A stretch of DNA of 64,000 nt from Candidatus Latescibacterota bacterium (GCA_022823465.1 JAJEHX010000038.1:1-64000); one strand, 5' to 3'. Positions 34,495 through 43,679 are shown, counted from the stretch's first letter. Notes: generated by a model not told the origin, from the sequence alone. Numbers and translations: made by a program.

Positions 34495-36273
34495 CTAACT
34501 TGGCCAGAAGAGGGGAATGAAGATAGTGGCGGTGACGAGCAGGATGAGATTGAGCAGGCCGCCGACTTTCACGAAGTCCATGAAGCGGTATCCACCCGGT
34601 CCGTATATGATGACGTTGGTCTGATAGCCGAAGGGTGTAACGAAGGAGGCCGACGCGCCGAACATGACGGCGATCAGGAGCGCGTACGGATTCACACCGC
34701 CTTGTGTAGCCGCGAAGACCGCGACCGGGGTGAGCATCACGGCCGTTGCCGTGTTGGACACTACGGCGGTCATCAGGGCGGTCAAAAGATAGAAGGCCGC
34801 GATGAGTCCGATCTCTCCCAGCGGCGCCGTCAGGCTCACCACCCATACCGCGAGCAATTCCGCGGCCCCGGTAGTCTCGAGCGCCAGGCCGAGCGGAATG
34901 AGCCCGGCCAGCACGAAGACGACCAGCCATTCCACCTCCCTGTAGATCTCTTCGAAGTGCACGCAGCGCGTAAACACCATCAGGACCACCCCCGTGAGCG
35001 CGGCCGTCATGATGTCGAGGACACCAAAACTGGCAATGAGCACGACACCGGCCATGATCGACGCGGCCACACCGGCCGGCGGCCGGTTCCCGGTATGCGT
35101 TTTGACTTCCGAAAGGGGGACGAAATCCGGGTCCTCGGCGAGGACCTGGAGCGCGTCTGGGGTTCCGTGTAAGAGGAGCAGATCGCCGACGCGCAGAGTG
35201 ATCTCGGCCAGTTTCTCATGTAGAGTGGCATGGTGGTGCTGTATGGCGATGACCGTCGCGTCGTAGCGTTGCGCGAAGTTCAGATCATGGAGCGTCCGGC
35301 CAGCGAGACTCGAGCCGGGCGCTACGATTACCTCGACCAGCCGCCCTTGCCCGCCCGTCAGATCGAGGTCGTGGTTTCCTCCTTCTCCGGCGGTCTTGAG
35401 TCGCTGCCGGCTTGCGATCTCCACGAGAGATTCCGCAGAGCCCTGCACAACAAGGATGTCGCCCGTTCGTATGTGGCGTTCTCCGTGCGGCGCGGTGATC
35501 TCCTCCTCGCCTCTTTCGATGTCCAGTACCGTGACGCCAAAGCGTTCGCCCCACTTAAGCTGGGAAAGCGACTGTCCATTCGCCGGAGAATCGTCCGGGA
35601 CGTAAAGTTTCGTGACGAAACGTCGGACATCGTACCTGGCTGACAGGTCAGGAGTCAGCATCCGCCGCGGCAGCAGTATCCTGCCTGCAGTGAATAGATA
35701 CAGCAGACCCACGGCGAGGCAGATCAAGCCCAGTGGTGTGATTGAAAAAATGCCGAGGTCGCCAAACCCTCGTCTCATCGCTTCGCCATGCACGACCAGG
35801 TTGGCGGTGGTGCCCATCAGCGTGACCGTGCCCCCGAGAATCGAGACGAAGGAGAGCGGCATGAGATAACGCGAAGCCGGTTCATCCGCCTGCTCCGCCA
35901 GCGCGACGAATACGGGCAGGAAGACCAGCACGACGGCAGTGGTCATGAGAAAGGGAGAGAGGGCCGCACAAATGAGGCAGAGCGCAAACATGCGCATGTA
36001 CTTGCCGCCCAGGGGCGCGGTTCGCGCCCAGGCCCCGATGGCGGACACGAGGCCGGTCTTGCGGAGTCCCAGGCCGAGCACGAGCATGGAACCGACCGTC
36101 ACGGTCGCGCGACTCGACAGCCCCGATACCGCTTCGGCCGGCGTGAGCAAGCCGCTTAGAAGGAGGATGACCGGGACGGCCAGCGCGACCTGGTCCACCC
36201 GCAGTTTGTCGAGGGAGAACAGGACGAGCGCCGCTAAGGTCAGACCGAACACGAAAGCTATATCGAACGTCAT
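34495..36273 (-). CDS. SLC13/DASS-type transporter with two RCK_C (TrkA-C) domains
   Basis: Sodium- or proton-coupled anion symporter of the divalent anion family (sulfate, dicarboxylate). The 592 residues have two hydrophobic halves separated by a soluble insert (about 205-385) with two TrkA-C-like domains, seen as HIRTGDILVVQGSAE and LRVGDLLLLHGTPDAL. The helical-hairpin motifs MGTTANLVVHG and VSNTATAVMLTP are typical. The RCK_C domains suggest ligand gating. Confidence 0.88.
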   Translation of the reverse strand: MTFDIAFVFGLTLAALVLFSLDKLRVDQVALAVPVILLLSGLLTPAEAVSGLSSRATVTVGSMLVLGLGLRKTGLVSAIGAWARTAPLGGKYMRMFALCLICAALSPFLMTTAVVLVFLPVFVALAEQADEPASRYLMPLSFVSILGGTVTLMGTTANLVVHGEAMRRGFGDLGIFSITPLGLICLAVGLLYLFTAGRILLPRRMLTPDLSARYDVRRFVTKLYVPDDSPANGQSLSQLKWGERFGVTVLDIERGEEEITAPHGERHIRTGDILVVQGSAESLVEIASRQRLKTAGEGGNHDLDLTGGQGRLVEVIVAPGSSLAGRTLHDLNFAQRYDATVIAIQHHHATLHEKLAEITLRVGDLLLLHGTPDALQVLAEDPDFVPLSEVKTHTGNRPPAGVAASIMAGVVLIASFGVLDIMTAALTGVVLMVFTRCVHFEEIYREVEWLVVFVLAGLIPLGLALETTGAAELLAVWVVSLTAPLGEIGLIAAFYLLTALMTAVVSNTATAVMLTPVAVFAATQGGVNPYALLIAVMFGASASFVTPFGYQTNVIIYGPGGYRFMDFVKVGGLLNLILLVTATIFIPLFWPS

Positions 36274-36430
36274 CAGGCGTCCTTATCTCGCGGATCCACA
36301 ATCGGCGTGGCGACCACGAGGTTAACGGGACTACGAATCTTCATCGCACGCAGGCAGTTCATGCCGTCCCGGTTCGAGTTACGCGATGCCCTGCCGTGAC
36401 TCCCGCCTGCCGTTTTCCGCCTGCCCACGT

Positions 36431-37840
36431 CTAATGTCCTTTCGCCGGGCGCCTGCGCAGATACAAGTAGGCGGGGATACCCAGGGCGGTCAGCGCGAGA
36501 CCCGCGATGGATTCGACGGGCGTCTCGAAGAGCATGTTGGCGAGAATCCCGGCGGAACCCGCGATGAACAGCAGGGGGACGACCGGGTAGCCCCAGGCAC
36601 GGTAGGGCCTGGGCAGGTCGGGCCGTTTCCTTCGAAGCGTAAACACCGCTGCGGCGCCGGCGATCCACAGCATGAGATTGGCAAAAGTAACAAAAGTGAT
36701 CAGGTCTTCGAAGGTGCCGCTGAGGGTGAGCACGCAGGCCCAGGCCGCCTGAAACACCACCGCCGGCCCCGGTGTGCGGAACCTGGGATGTACCGATCCC
36801 GCCCGCCTGAAGAACAGCCCGTCCCTCGCCATGGCGAAATAAACACGGGGTCCCACCAGGATGCTGGCGTTCAGCGCGCCCACAATGGACACGACAACGG
36901 CGGCCGACAGCAGGACGGCGCCGGTTTCACCGAACAGCACGTTGGCGGCCGCTTCCCCGACCCGTACGATCCCGGCCATTTCCCCCACCGGTAACGCTTT
37001 CAGATAGATGAAATTCACCAGCAGGTAGACCACGGTGACGCATGCCGTGCCCATGAAAAGGGCGCGCGGCAGGTTCCGGCCTGGGTCCCTGACCTCTCCG
37101 GCGACGAAGGTAACCTCCTCCCAGCCGGCAAAGGCCCAGGACACGGCGATCAGGGCGACGCCGAAGGCGACCACCAGTTGCCCGAAGTCTATCCCCTGCG
37201 CGTTGATACGGAAGTCGATCGGCTGCGTGGACCCGGTCCAGAGCCCGAACAGGATGAACAGCCCGAGCGCGGCGATCTTGATCACCGAGGAGACGTTGGT
37301 GATGTACTTGCTGAAGGTTACGCCGCGGTAGTTCACCACTGTGAGCAGGAGGACCAGGACGAGCGCGGTGAGGTGCCCGGCGGAGAGCGCATACGGGAAG
37401 GTCCGGCCGGGCAGGGCGATTTCGGTTTCGTAGAACACGTTGGTCATCCCGAGCGCAGGGATGAAGTACCCCGCGTACTCGGCGAATCCCACGCCGAGGG
37501 CGGCGATGATGCCGGTCAGGTACATGGTGAAGGACACCCAGCCGAACAGGAACCCGCAGAACGGTCCGTAGGCTTCCCGGAGGTAGACGTACTGGCCCCC
37601 TGCCCGCGGCATGGCGGCGCCGAGTTCACCGTAGGTCAGCGCGCCGGCGAGGGCGTGCAGGCCGCCGAACAGCCAGGCCAGGAGAATCAGCGTCGCGGAC
37701 GGTATGCCCCGGGCCATCAGACCGGTGGTGAGGAAGATCCCCGATCCGATCACGATGCCGATGATGATCATCGTCGTGTCGAAAAGGCCAAGCTGGCGGA
37801 CCAGGCCAGTCTTTTCTTTTTGATCGATTGAAATTGCCAT
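36431..37840 (-). CDS. APC-superfamily amino acid permease
   Basis: Twelve-helix amino acid permease. From ATG 37840, 469 residues begin MAISIDQKEKTGLVRQLG, followed by IIGIVIGSGIFLTTG, the APC motif in helix 1, and YGELGAAMPRAGGQYVYL in helix 3. Strong similarity in plan to LAT/exchanger-type permeases; substrate not assignable. An upstream in-frame start at 37903 would run into the repeat region and is not preferred. 157 bases with nothing recognisable separate it from the SLC13 gene. Confidence 0.88.
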   Translation of the reverse strand: MAISIDQKEKTGLVRQLGLFDTTMIIIGIVIGSGIFLTTGLMARGIPSATLILLAWLFGGLHALAGALTYGELGAAMPRAGGQYVYLREAYGPFCGFLFGWVSFTMYLTGIIAALGVGFAEYAGYFIPALGMTNVFYETEIALPGRTFPYALSAGHLTALVLVLLLTVVNYRGVTFSKYITNVSSVIKIAALGLFILFGLWTGSTQPIDFRINAQGIDFGQLVVAFGVALIAVSWAFAGWEEVTFVAGEVRDPGRNLPRALFMGTACVTVVYLLVNFIYLKALPVGEMAGIVRVGEAAANVLFGETGAVLLSAAVVVSIVGALNASILVGPRVYFAMARDGLFFRRAGSVHPRFRTPGPAVVFQAAWACVLTLSGTFEDLITFVTFANLMLWIAGAAAVFTLRRKRPDLPRPYRAWGYPVVPLLFIAGSAGILANMLFETPVESIAGLALTALGIPAYLYLRRRPAKGH

Positions 37841-37879
37841 ATATTGAGGGTAGAGGTCGTTACGCCGGGCAGCTGAATC

Positions 37880-37979
37880 CGGCAAGTGCGTTGGCCGCCT
37901 CATTCGGCAAGTGCGTTGGCAGCCGCATTCGGCAGGCGCGGTGGCAGCCGCATTCGGCAGGCGCGGTGGCAGCCGGTGC
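37880..37979. repeat. Tandem repeat, four 25-bp units
   Basis: Units start at 37880, 37905, 37930 and 37955. The consensus opens CGGCARGYGCGKTGGCAGCC, ending GCATT (R = A/G, Y = C/T, K = G/T). Units 1-2 and 3-4 form two sub-types, as if a duplicated pair had been duplicated again. Confidence 0.93.
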
Positions 37980-38040
37980 GGGCGTAAAGAAGTCGAAAAC
38001 GAAAGACCATTTTACCGGAACGGCCCGCCAATGTCAAGGC

Positions 38041-38096
38041 GGGACCAGGCGGATCAGGCAAGGCCGGCGGGACCAAGCGGATCAGGCAAGGCCGGC
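38041..38096. repeat. Tandem repeat, two 28-bp units plus degenerate third
   Basis: 38041-38068 and 38069-38096 match at 27 of 28 positions (GGGACCARGCGGATCAGGCA, then AGGCCGGC). A degenerate third copy continues to about 38120, next to the ribosome site of the following gene. Confidence 0.93.
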
Positions 38097-38142
38097 GGAC
38101 CGGACCAGGCGGGCCGCAGGCAAAGCGGAAAGGAACCCCGAG

Positions 38143-38943
38143 GTGAACGATTCGGCGCTGGATCTCATCGACGCGACGACCTATCCCATTCACCGGCCCG
38201 GATCGACCGCATACCGCGCACTGGTCGCCAGGTGCAGGGACGACCTGGCGGCGCAGAGCGCCTGCCTGTTGACCGGCTTCGTCACGGAGGAGGCGAGGGT
38301 TCGCATGGTGGCGGATGTGGACCGCGCCGCCCCGGACGCCTTTTCGTGCCGGAAACCCCATAATGTCTACCTGGAAGAGCACGACGACGCCTTTCCGCCC
38401 GACCACCCGCGGCGAAGGCCCCAGGCCACGGAACTGGATTCGGTCGCCTTCGACCAGTTCCGCCCAACTGACGGCCTGCACCGGCTGTACGTCTGGGATC
38501 CGCTCCTGTCTTTTGTCGCCGATGTGCTCGACAAGGAACACTACTACCGGATGGCGGACCCGCTGGCCGCGCTGACCGTAAACGTGATGCGCGAGGGACA
38601 GAATCACGGCTGGCACTTCGACGAATCCGAGGCGACGACCACTCTGATGCTTCAGGCGCCCGAAGCGGGCGGCGTTTTCGAATATGCCCCGGACGTGCGT
38701 CCCGCGGACGGAGAAAGCTACGAGGTCGTCGACCAGGTGCTGCGTGGCTGCTATCCCGACATACGCACGCTCGCGGTGGAACCCGGCACGCTCATTCTCT
38801 TCGTCGGCTACCGGTCCATGCACCGGGTGACCCCCGTCGAAGGTCCGGTGACCCGGTACGTCGCCGCGTTCTGCTATAAGGACCGACCCAATGTCCGCAA
38901 CAGCCGGGAGGTACAGAAGCTGTTCTACGGGCGAACAGCATGA
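38143..38943 (+). CDS. 2OG-Fe(II) oxygenase-like protein
   Basis: Predicted non-haem iron, 2-oxoglutarate-dependent dioxygenase. GTG 38143 has AAAGGA at 38129-38134; a longer frame from 37828 only translates repeats. In the 266 residues the iron triad is visible as His158-x-Asp160 (HGWHFDES) and His227 (SMHRVTPV), with Arg238 (TRYVAAF) placed to bind 2-oxoglutarate. The full HxD argues for hydroxylation rather than halogenation. Substrate unknown; the gene stands alone between a permease and an oxidoreductase. Confidence 0.75.
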   Translation: MNDSALDLIDATTYPIHRPGSTAYRALVARCRDDLAAQSACLLTGFVTEEARVRMVADVDRAAPDAFSCRKPHNVYLEEHDDAFPPDHPRRRPQATELDSVAFDQFRPTDGLHRLYVWDPLLSFVADVLDKEHYYRMADPLAALTVNVMREGQNHGWHFDESEATTTLMLQAPEAGGVFEYAPDVRPADGESYEVVDQVLRGCYPDIRTLAVEPGTLILFVGYRSMHRVTPVEGPVTRYVAAFCYKDRPNVRNSREVQKLFYGRTA

Positions 38944-39006
38944 CGGCGGCTGGCCGTAGACAGCGGCAGGCCGGAAACGGCAGCCGGCCTCATTTGAGAC
39001 CGCTTC

Positions 39007-39015
39007 AGGAGGTGG
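39007..39015 (+). promoter_or_regulatory. Strong Shine-Dalgarno site before a TTG start
   Basis: AGGAGGTGG ends just before TTG 39020 (7 bases from AGGAGG). It is the strongest ribosome site I saw in the window and supports the rare TTG over the in-frame GTG at 39029. Confidence 0.65.
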
Positions 39016-39019
39016 ACCA

Positions 39020-40294
39020 TTGCACACCGTGATCGTTGGGAACGGCGTAACCGGCGTAACGGCCGCCACGCGGCTCAGGCAGCTTCAGCCGGACTGGAAG
39101 ATCACCCTGGTATCGGGTGAATCGGCCTACCACTATTCCCGCCCCGCCCTGATGTACATATTCATGGGGCACATGACCTACGAGGCGACGAAGCCCTTCG
39201 AGGACCGTTTCTGGCGCGACCAGCGGCTTGACCTGGTCAGGGACTGGGTCACCGGAATCGATATCGAGGACAAGCAGCTGGTTTTGCACCGCAGCGGACG
39301 GCTGCCCTACGACAGGCTGCTGATCGCCACCGGCGCCAAGTCGAACAAGTTCGGCTGGCCCGGACAGGATCTCGAGGGCGTTCAGGGCCTGTACAACCTG
39401 AAAGACCTGCGCCAGTTGTACGAGAACGCCGAGCGGACCAGCCACGCGGTCATCGTCGGCGGCGGGCTAATCGGCATCGAACTGGCCGAGATGCTGCATT
39501 CAAGGCATATCCACGTCACCTTTCTTATACGCGAGGCGTCCTATTGGTGCAACATCCTGCCTATAGAGGAATCGGGCATGATCAACCGCCTGATCGAGGA
39601 GCAGGGCATCGGCCTGATCAGGGAGACTAATCTGAAGGAGATCGTGGACGACGGTTCGGGGAGGGTCGAGGCGGTCGTCACCGAGTTCGACGACCGGATC
39701 GACTGCCAGTTGGTCGGGCTGACGCCGGGCGTTTCGCCCAACACGGACCTGGTCAAGTCGACCCCCATTGAAACGGGCCGGGGCGTCCTCGTCGATAACT
39801 CATTTCGCACGAACATACCCGATATCTACGCTGCCGGGGACTGCGCGGAAATCGTCAGCCGGAACGGGGGACGAAACCTGATCCAGCAGGTCTGGTACAC
39901 CGGCAAGAAGCAGGGTAAAGTCGCCGGCGAGGTGCTGGCCGGGGAAGATACGGCATACAACCCGGGGATCTGGTACAATTCGGCCAAGTTCTTCGATCTG
40001 GAATACCAGACCTACGGCATGATCCTGAGCACGCCCCAGCCTGGCGAACACCACCTTTACTGGGAACATCCGTCCCACCGGCACGCCGTCCGCGTCGTCG
40101 GAACGGACGGGTGCATCAAGGCCTTCAATTTCATGGGAATACGCGCGCGCCACGAAGTGTGCGAACGCTGGATCGCCGAGCGGCGCAGCGTGGAGTACGT
40201 CCTGGGCCACCTGGAAGAGGCCAACTTCGATCCGGAGTTTTTCGTCCGCCACGAGACGGAGATCGTTCGCTCGTTAAAGGAGCAACTCGCATGA
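39020..40294 (+). CDS. FAD/NAD(P)-dependent oxidoreductase (rubredoxin/nitrite-reductase-like)
   Basis: Pyridine-nucleotide-disulfide-type flavoprotein reductase. The 424 residues start at TTG and have the FAD Rossmann motif VIVGNGVTG (G7, G9, G12), the NAD(P) motif VIVGGGLIGIELAE and the second FAD motif IYAAGDCAE. There is no CxxxxC redox disulfide, so it resembles ferredoxin or rubredoxin reductases. The stop overlaps the next ATG by 4 bases, coupling it to a membrane polyferredoxin, which is the likely electron partner. Confidence 0.87.
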   Translation: MHTVIVGNGVTGVTAATRLRQLQPDWKITLVSGESAYHYSRPALMYIFMGHMTYEATKPFEDRFWRDQRLDLVRDWVTGIDIEDKQLVLHRSGRLPYDRLLIATGAKSNKFGWPGQDLEGVQGLYNLKDLRQLYENAERTSHAVIVGGGLIGIELAEMLHSRHIHVTFLIREASYWCNILPIEESGMINRLIEEQGIGLIRETNLKEIVDDGSGRVEAVVTEFDDRIDCQLVGLTPGVSPNTDLVKSTPIETGRGVLVDNSFRTNIPDIYAAGDCAEIVSRNGGRNLIQQVWYTGKKQGKVAGEVLAGEDTAYNPGIWYNSAKFFDLEYQTYGMILSTPQPGEHHLYWEHPSHRHAVRVVGTDGCIKAFNFMGIRARHEVCERWIAERRSVEYVLGHLEEANFDPEFFVRHETEIVRSLKEQLA

Positions 40295-41745
40295 GCACAC
40301 CTCCCGCTGGAACGACGTTGATAGACCCGGAAACCATTTCGTACTTCTACGATGAAGAAGCTGATGGGTTCGGCGAGCCGGCGTCCGCGGCAGAGGCGCC
40401 GAGGAAGCCGGGCATGATGGTTTCCGCCGGCGTGATCGGACTGGGTTTCCTCGTGCTTGTCGTTTCCTTGCTCGGTATGCCGCTCTCCGGCGCCTGGACA
40501 CCCTTCCTGCTGTCCTTCGGCCTGTTGTCGGCCGGAACGATCAGTTACGTCTGGTTCACCTACAAGGACACGGTGCCCGGCATCAAGCACGACGGCGTCA
40601 TGTTCGGAAACACCACGCACCGGGGCGCCATAGCCTGGGCGCTGGGCATCGCGCTCACGGGGTTCTACGTCGTGCTGTACTGGTGGCCCGAATACCTGGC
40701 GCGCACGATCATGCTGGTCGAGCCGCTGTCGCAGGCCCTGGCGGGCCAGCCGGCGAACCAGTGGTTCCTGTACGGCTTCCTCTACACGATGGCCGTGGTC
40801 CTATTCGGTTTCCGCATGTTCATGCGGTACCGCCACAACCGCTATCATATCATTCGGACCATTTCGGTCATGTTCTTCCAACTGGTCCTGGCCTTCGTCC
40901 TTCCCCAGTTCCTCCGCGCGCTCAACGAACCGGAGTTCTATTTCAGCTATTTCTGGCCGCTGAAATACGATTACCTGTTCCCCGGCACTGTGGATTACCT
41001 CGTCAACAGCCCTGGCGCCCTGGGTTCCTTTATGGTCTTCTGGGGCGTGATCTGTTCCTTCATCGCCACGCCCGTGCTGACCTATTTCTACGGCAAGCGC
41101 TGGTACTGCTCCTGGGTATGCGGCTGCGGCGGGCTCGCCGAGACCCTGGGCGATCCCTGGCGGCATCTCACCCCCAAGTCGACCGTGTCCTGGAAGATCG
41201 AACGGGCGATCATATACGCCGTGCTCCTGCTGATCATCCTGACGACGGCCGTGCTCTGGGTGAGCAGCACGTCCCAGGGCGCGCTGAGCGCCATTTCCGC
41301 TCCGCTGAAGCAGTGGTACGGGTTTTACATCGGCGCCGTATTCGCGGGGGTCATTGGCGTGGGGTTCTATCCCGTCCTCGGCAACCGGGTCTGGTGCCGC
41401 TTCGGATGCCCGATGGCCGCGGTGCTGGGCATCATCCAGCGCTTCTTCTCCCGCTTCCGCATCACCACCAACGGCGGCCAGTGCATGTCCTGCGGCAACT
41501 GCACCACCTATTGCGAAATGGGGATCGACGTGCGGGCCTACGCCGAGCGCGGCGAGAACATCGTCCGGTCATCCTGCGTGGGATGCGGGGTCTGTTCGGC
41601 CGTGTGTCCCCGCGGCGTGCTCAAGCTCGAGAACGGCAGGTCCCACGGCGACCGCTACCCGGGGTCCGACAAACCGCTGGGCGCTTTCTCCACGGCCATC
41701 AGCAAGGGCGCCAGGGTATACGGCGACCGGGACGGTTACGTGTAA
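40291..41745 (+). CDS. Membrane polyferredoxin (NapH/NosR-C-terminal-like 4Fe-4S protein)
   Basis: Integral membrane iron-sulfur protein, 484 residues from ATG 40291 (AAAGGAG at 40276-40282). A hydrophilic 45-residue N-terminus precedes about six helices. Two membrane-linked motifs, WYCSWVCGCGG and WCRFGCP, are typical of NapH/NosR/RdxA-type proteins. Two 4Fe-4S motifs follow: CMSCGNCTTYCEMG from Cys398 and CVGCGVCSAVCPRG from Cys429. There is no FMN-binding periplasmic domain as in NosR. Coupled to the flavoprotein upstream, it could exchange electrons between quinone and a soluble donor. Confidence 0.85.
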   Translation: MSTPPAGTTLIDPETISYFYDEEADGFGEPASAAEAPRKPGMMVSAGVIGLGFLVLVVSLLGMPLSGAWTPFLLSFGLLSAGTISYVWFTYKDTVPGIKHDGVMFGNTTHRGAIAWALGIALTGFYVVLYWWPEYLARTIMLVEPLSQALAGQPANQWFLYGFLYTMAVVLFGFRMFMRYRHNRYHIIRTISVMFFQLVLAFVLPQFLRALNEPEFYFSYFWPLKYDYLFPGTVDYLVNSPGALGSFMVFWGVICSFIATPVLTYFYGKRWYCSWVCGCGGLAETLGDPWRHLTPKSTVSWKIERAIIYAVLLLIILTTAVLWVSSTSQGALSAISAPLKQWYGFYIGAVFAGVIGVGFYPVLGNRVWCRFGCPMAAVLGIIQRFFSRFRITTNGGQCMSCGNCTTYCEMGIDVRAYAERGENIVRSSCVGCGVCSAVCPRGVLKLENGRSHGDRYPGSDKPLGAFSTAISKGARVYGDRDGYV

Positions 41746-41803
41746 GGACGCTCGGAAACACCCGGATGGCGGCGCGTGGAAACTCCGGACGGCCGCCCGG
41801 CAC

Positions 41804-42709
41804 TCACCTGACCAGGAAAATAACCACCGCGACGGTGACGATGCTGCAGACGGTGGACAGGAAAACGGCATTGGCCGCGAAGTCCTCCCTGCTGCCGAAT
41901 TCCATAGCGATCAGCACGGTGTTGATCGCGGTGGGATAACTGGTGGACACCACCAGGATCGGGGCGATCCGCGGATCGATGTCCAGCAGGAGCACGAGTC
42001 CGTAACCGATCAGGGGAGAAACCACGAGGCGGCAGACCAGGGACGCCACACTGGCCTTCCACGCCTGGGTGATGCGGGTCCTGGCCAGTTGCATGCCCAG
42101 GGTGACCAGGGCCATGGGAACGAGGGCTTCGGCCAGATACTCGATCGGCAGCCAGATAAAGCCGGGGAGTTGCAGGCCGTAGTTCCGGATCGCGAAGGCC
42201 AGGATCAGCGCGTAGACGAAGGGCATCTTGAAAGACTGCAGGAACGCCCTCCGGGCCGAAATGCGGCCGACCGAGACGAAGAACAGGCCCAGGGTGAACA
42301 CGAGAAAGTTCTGGACGGCCAGGACGATGGACTGTACGGCCAGGCCGAGAGACGGAAAGGCCAGTTCGCTGGCCGGAAAGCCGTAATTCCCGCTGTTGTA
42401 GTACATGACGGACAGGCTGAAGGCCTGTTTCATGTCCTTCCGGTACCGCATGATCAGGGCGCCGACCATACTGAGCCCATAAAGCGCGACCAGCATGAGC
42501 AGGCAGAACACGCTGGTGTCCCAGACGAAGTCGGCGGAGAGCTCGGACTGGGTCAGGGACACGACGAGGGTCGCGGGCATGACCAGGTACAGCAGGACCC
42601 GGGTCAGGGCCTGCAGATCGAAACGCCACTTTTTCTGAAACAGGTACCCGAGGGAGATGAGGACGAAAATCGGGGCGATGATGTCGATCAGGATGTTCAG
42701 AAATGGCAT
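41804..42709 (-). CDS. AEC-family (auxin efflux carrier) transporter
   Basis: Ten-helix membrane protein of the auxin-efflux/malonate transporter family. ATG 42709 gives 301 residues starting MPFLNILIDIIAPIFVLISLGY, with SVMYYNSGNYGFPASELAF in helix 4 and PIEYLAEALVPMALVTLGMQL in the second half, both family hallmarks. Substrate unknown. The upstream SDR gene is on the same strand, 71 bases away. Confidence 0.88.
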   Translation of the reverse strand: MPFLNILIDIIAPIFVLISLGYLFQKKWRFDLQALTRVLLYLVMPATLVVSLTQSELSADFVWDTSVFCLLMLVALYGLSMVGALIMRYRKDMKQAFSLSVMYYNSGNYGFPASELAFPSLGLAVQSIVLAVQNFLVFTLGLFFVSVGRISARRAFLQSFKMPFVYALILAFAIRNYGLQLPGFIWLPIEYLAEALVPMALVTLGMQLARTRITQAWKASVASLVCRLVVSPLIGYGLVLLLDIDPRIAPILVVSTSYPTAINTVLIAMEFGSREDFAANAVFLSTVCSIVTVAVVIFLVR

Positions 42710-42780
42710 CGGATCGCAGAGGAGTGGGTCCGGGCAGGTTGAAGTGCAGTTCCGAGGCCGACGCTGCCAGAGGCAGCCAG

Positions 42781-43566
42781 CTATCCGGCAAAGGGGTCGA
42801 AGCGCCCGTCCGCCGCCGTCCAGCCGCCGTCGACGAACATAACGGAACCCGTGGTGTATGAGCTGGCGTCCGAGGCCAGGTAGAGGACGGCCCCCGCGAT
42901 TTCTTCGGGCCTGGCCCACCGTCGCAGCATGGTCTTGTCGGCGTATGCGCCGTACCAGTCCGGTTGTTGCTTGATCTGGGCAGTCAGCGGCGTGTCCACG
43001 ACGCCGGGCGCGATGGCGTTGGCCCGCACGCCCCTGTCGGCGAGTTCGGCCGCCAGGGCGCGGATCATGAGGATCACGCCGGACTTGGTCGCGGCGTAGA
43101 CGCCCTGTCCCGGCTCCACCACCTGGGAACGGATGCTCGAGAAGACGATGATGCTTCCGCCGCTGTTCTCGGACATGGACCGGGCGACTTCGCGTACCAG
43201 GCGGAAGGTGCCCTTCAGGTTGAGATCGACGACGCGGTCGTATTCCTCGTCCGTGTACTCGATGAGCGGCTTTCGTACATTTACGCCGGGTGTGCTGACT
43301 AGCACGTCGGGGGGACGGATTCGGCCGAGCACGCCCCGGACCTGGTCCGTTTCACGCATGTCGAGCGGCACCGCTTCCGCCGCGCCGCCGTCCGCACGTA
43401 TCTCTTCTGAGACGGATTCCGCCGCCTTCTGTTGCACATCCGCGCAGACCACGTGGGCGCCGAACTGGGCGAGGCACATGGCCGAGCTCCGGCCGATGCC
43501 GCTCCCGGCGCCGACGACCAGCGCGGTGCGGTCCGTCAAATCGAAGAGGTTTCTGTAGTCGGCCAT
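42781..43566 (-). CDS. Short-chain dehydrogenase/reductase
   Basis: Classical SDR of 261 residues. The cofactor motif is GAGSGIG (19-25), with Asp43 after strand 2 suggesting NAD preference. The active site is Asn117, Ser144 or Ser145, Tyr158 and Lys162 (YAATK). The usual NNAG is replaced by STPG near 92-95. A good promoter lies 80-110 bases upstream. Function could be a sugar, alcohol or 3-oxoacyl reductase; undetermined. Confidence 0.9.
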   Translation of the reverse strand: MADYRNLFDLTDRTALVVGAGSGIGRSSAMCLAQFGAHVVCADVQQKAAESVSEEIRADGGAAEAVPLDMRETDQVRGVLGRIRPPDVLVSTPGVNVRKPLIEYTDEEYDRVVDLNLKGTFRLVREVARSMSENSGGSIIVFSSIRSQVVEPGQGVYAATKSGVILMIRALAAELADRGVRANAIAPGVVDTPLTAQIKQQPDWYGAYADKTMLRRWARPEEIAGAVLYLASDASSYTTGSVMFVDGGWTAADGRFDPFAG

Positions 43567-43650
43567 GGGCGCGTCCCGGTCATAGAGCCTGCATGCAATC
43601 CTGGTTCTTCAGGGCCGGCTTTGACTTGAAGAGAGGCCGACCGGCCCACT

Positions 43651-43679
43651 ATCTTAGATTGGCGGACCGTCCCTGTCAA
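43651..43679 (-). promoter_or_regulatory. Candidate sigma70-type promoter of the SDR/AEC operon
   Basis: On the minus strand TTGACA (43679-43674), a 17-base spacer and TAAGAT (43656-43651). It points at the SDR gene starting at 43566, leaving a leader of about 75 bases. Confidence 0.5.

Larger units (their letters stand above)
37841..38142. other. Divergent intergenic region rich in tandem repeats
   Basis: 302 bases between the permease and the 2OG oxygenase. Two unrelated tandem arrays (25-bp and 28-bp units) fill more than half of it. A + strand frame is open through the region (from 37828) but its residues follow the repeat period and show no domain, so I read it as non-coding. No clear promoter is visible. 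Confidence 0.55.

Noticed and set aside
33031-35172. 713-codon open frame on the + strand
   Set aside because: It runs through AbgT in another frame and the antisense of the SLC13 gene, is rich in Arg/Gly/Pro/His, and has no domain; it is a G+C-driven shadow.
37880-38096. Possible CRISPR array
   Set aside because: Repeats are directly adjacent with no unique spacers and no cas genes are present; they are plain tandem repeats.
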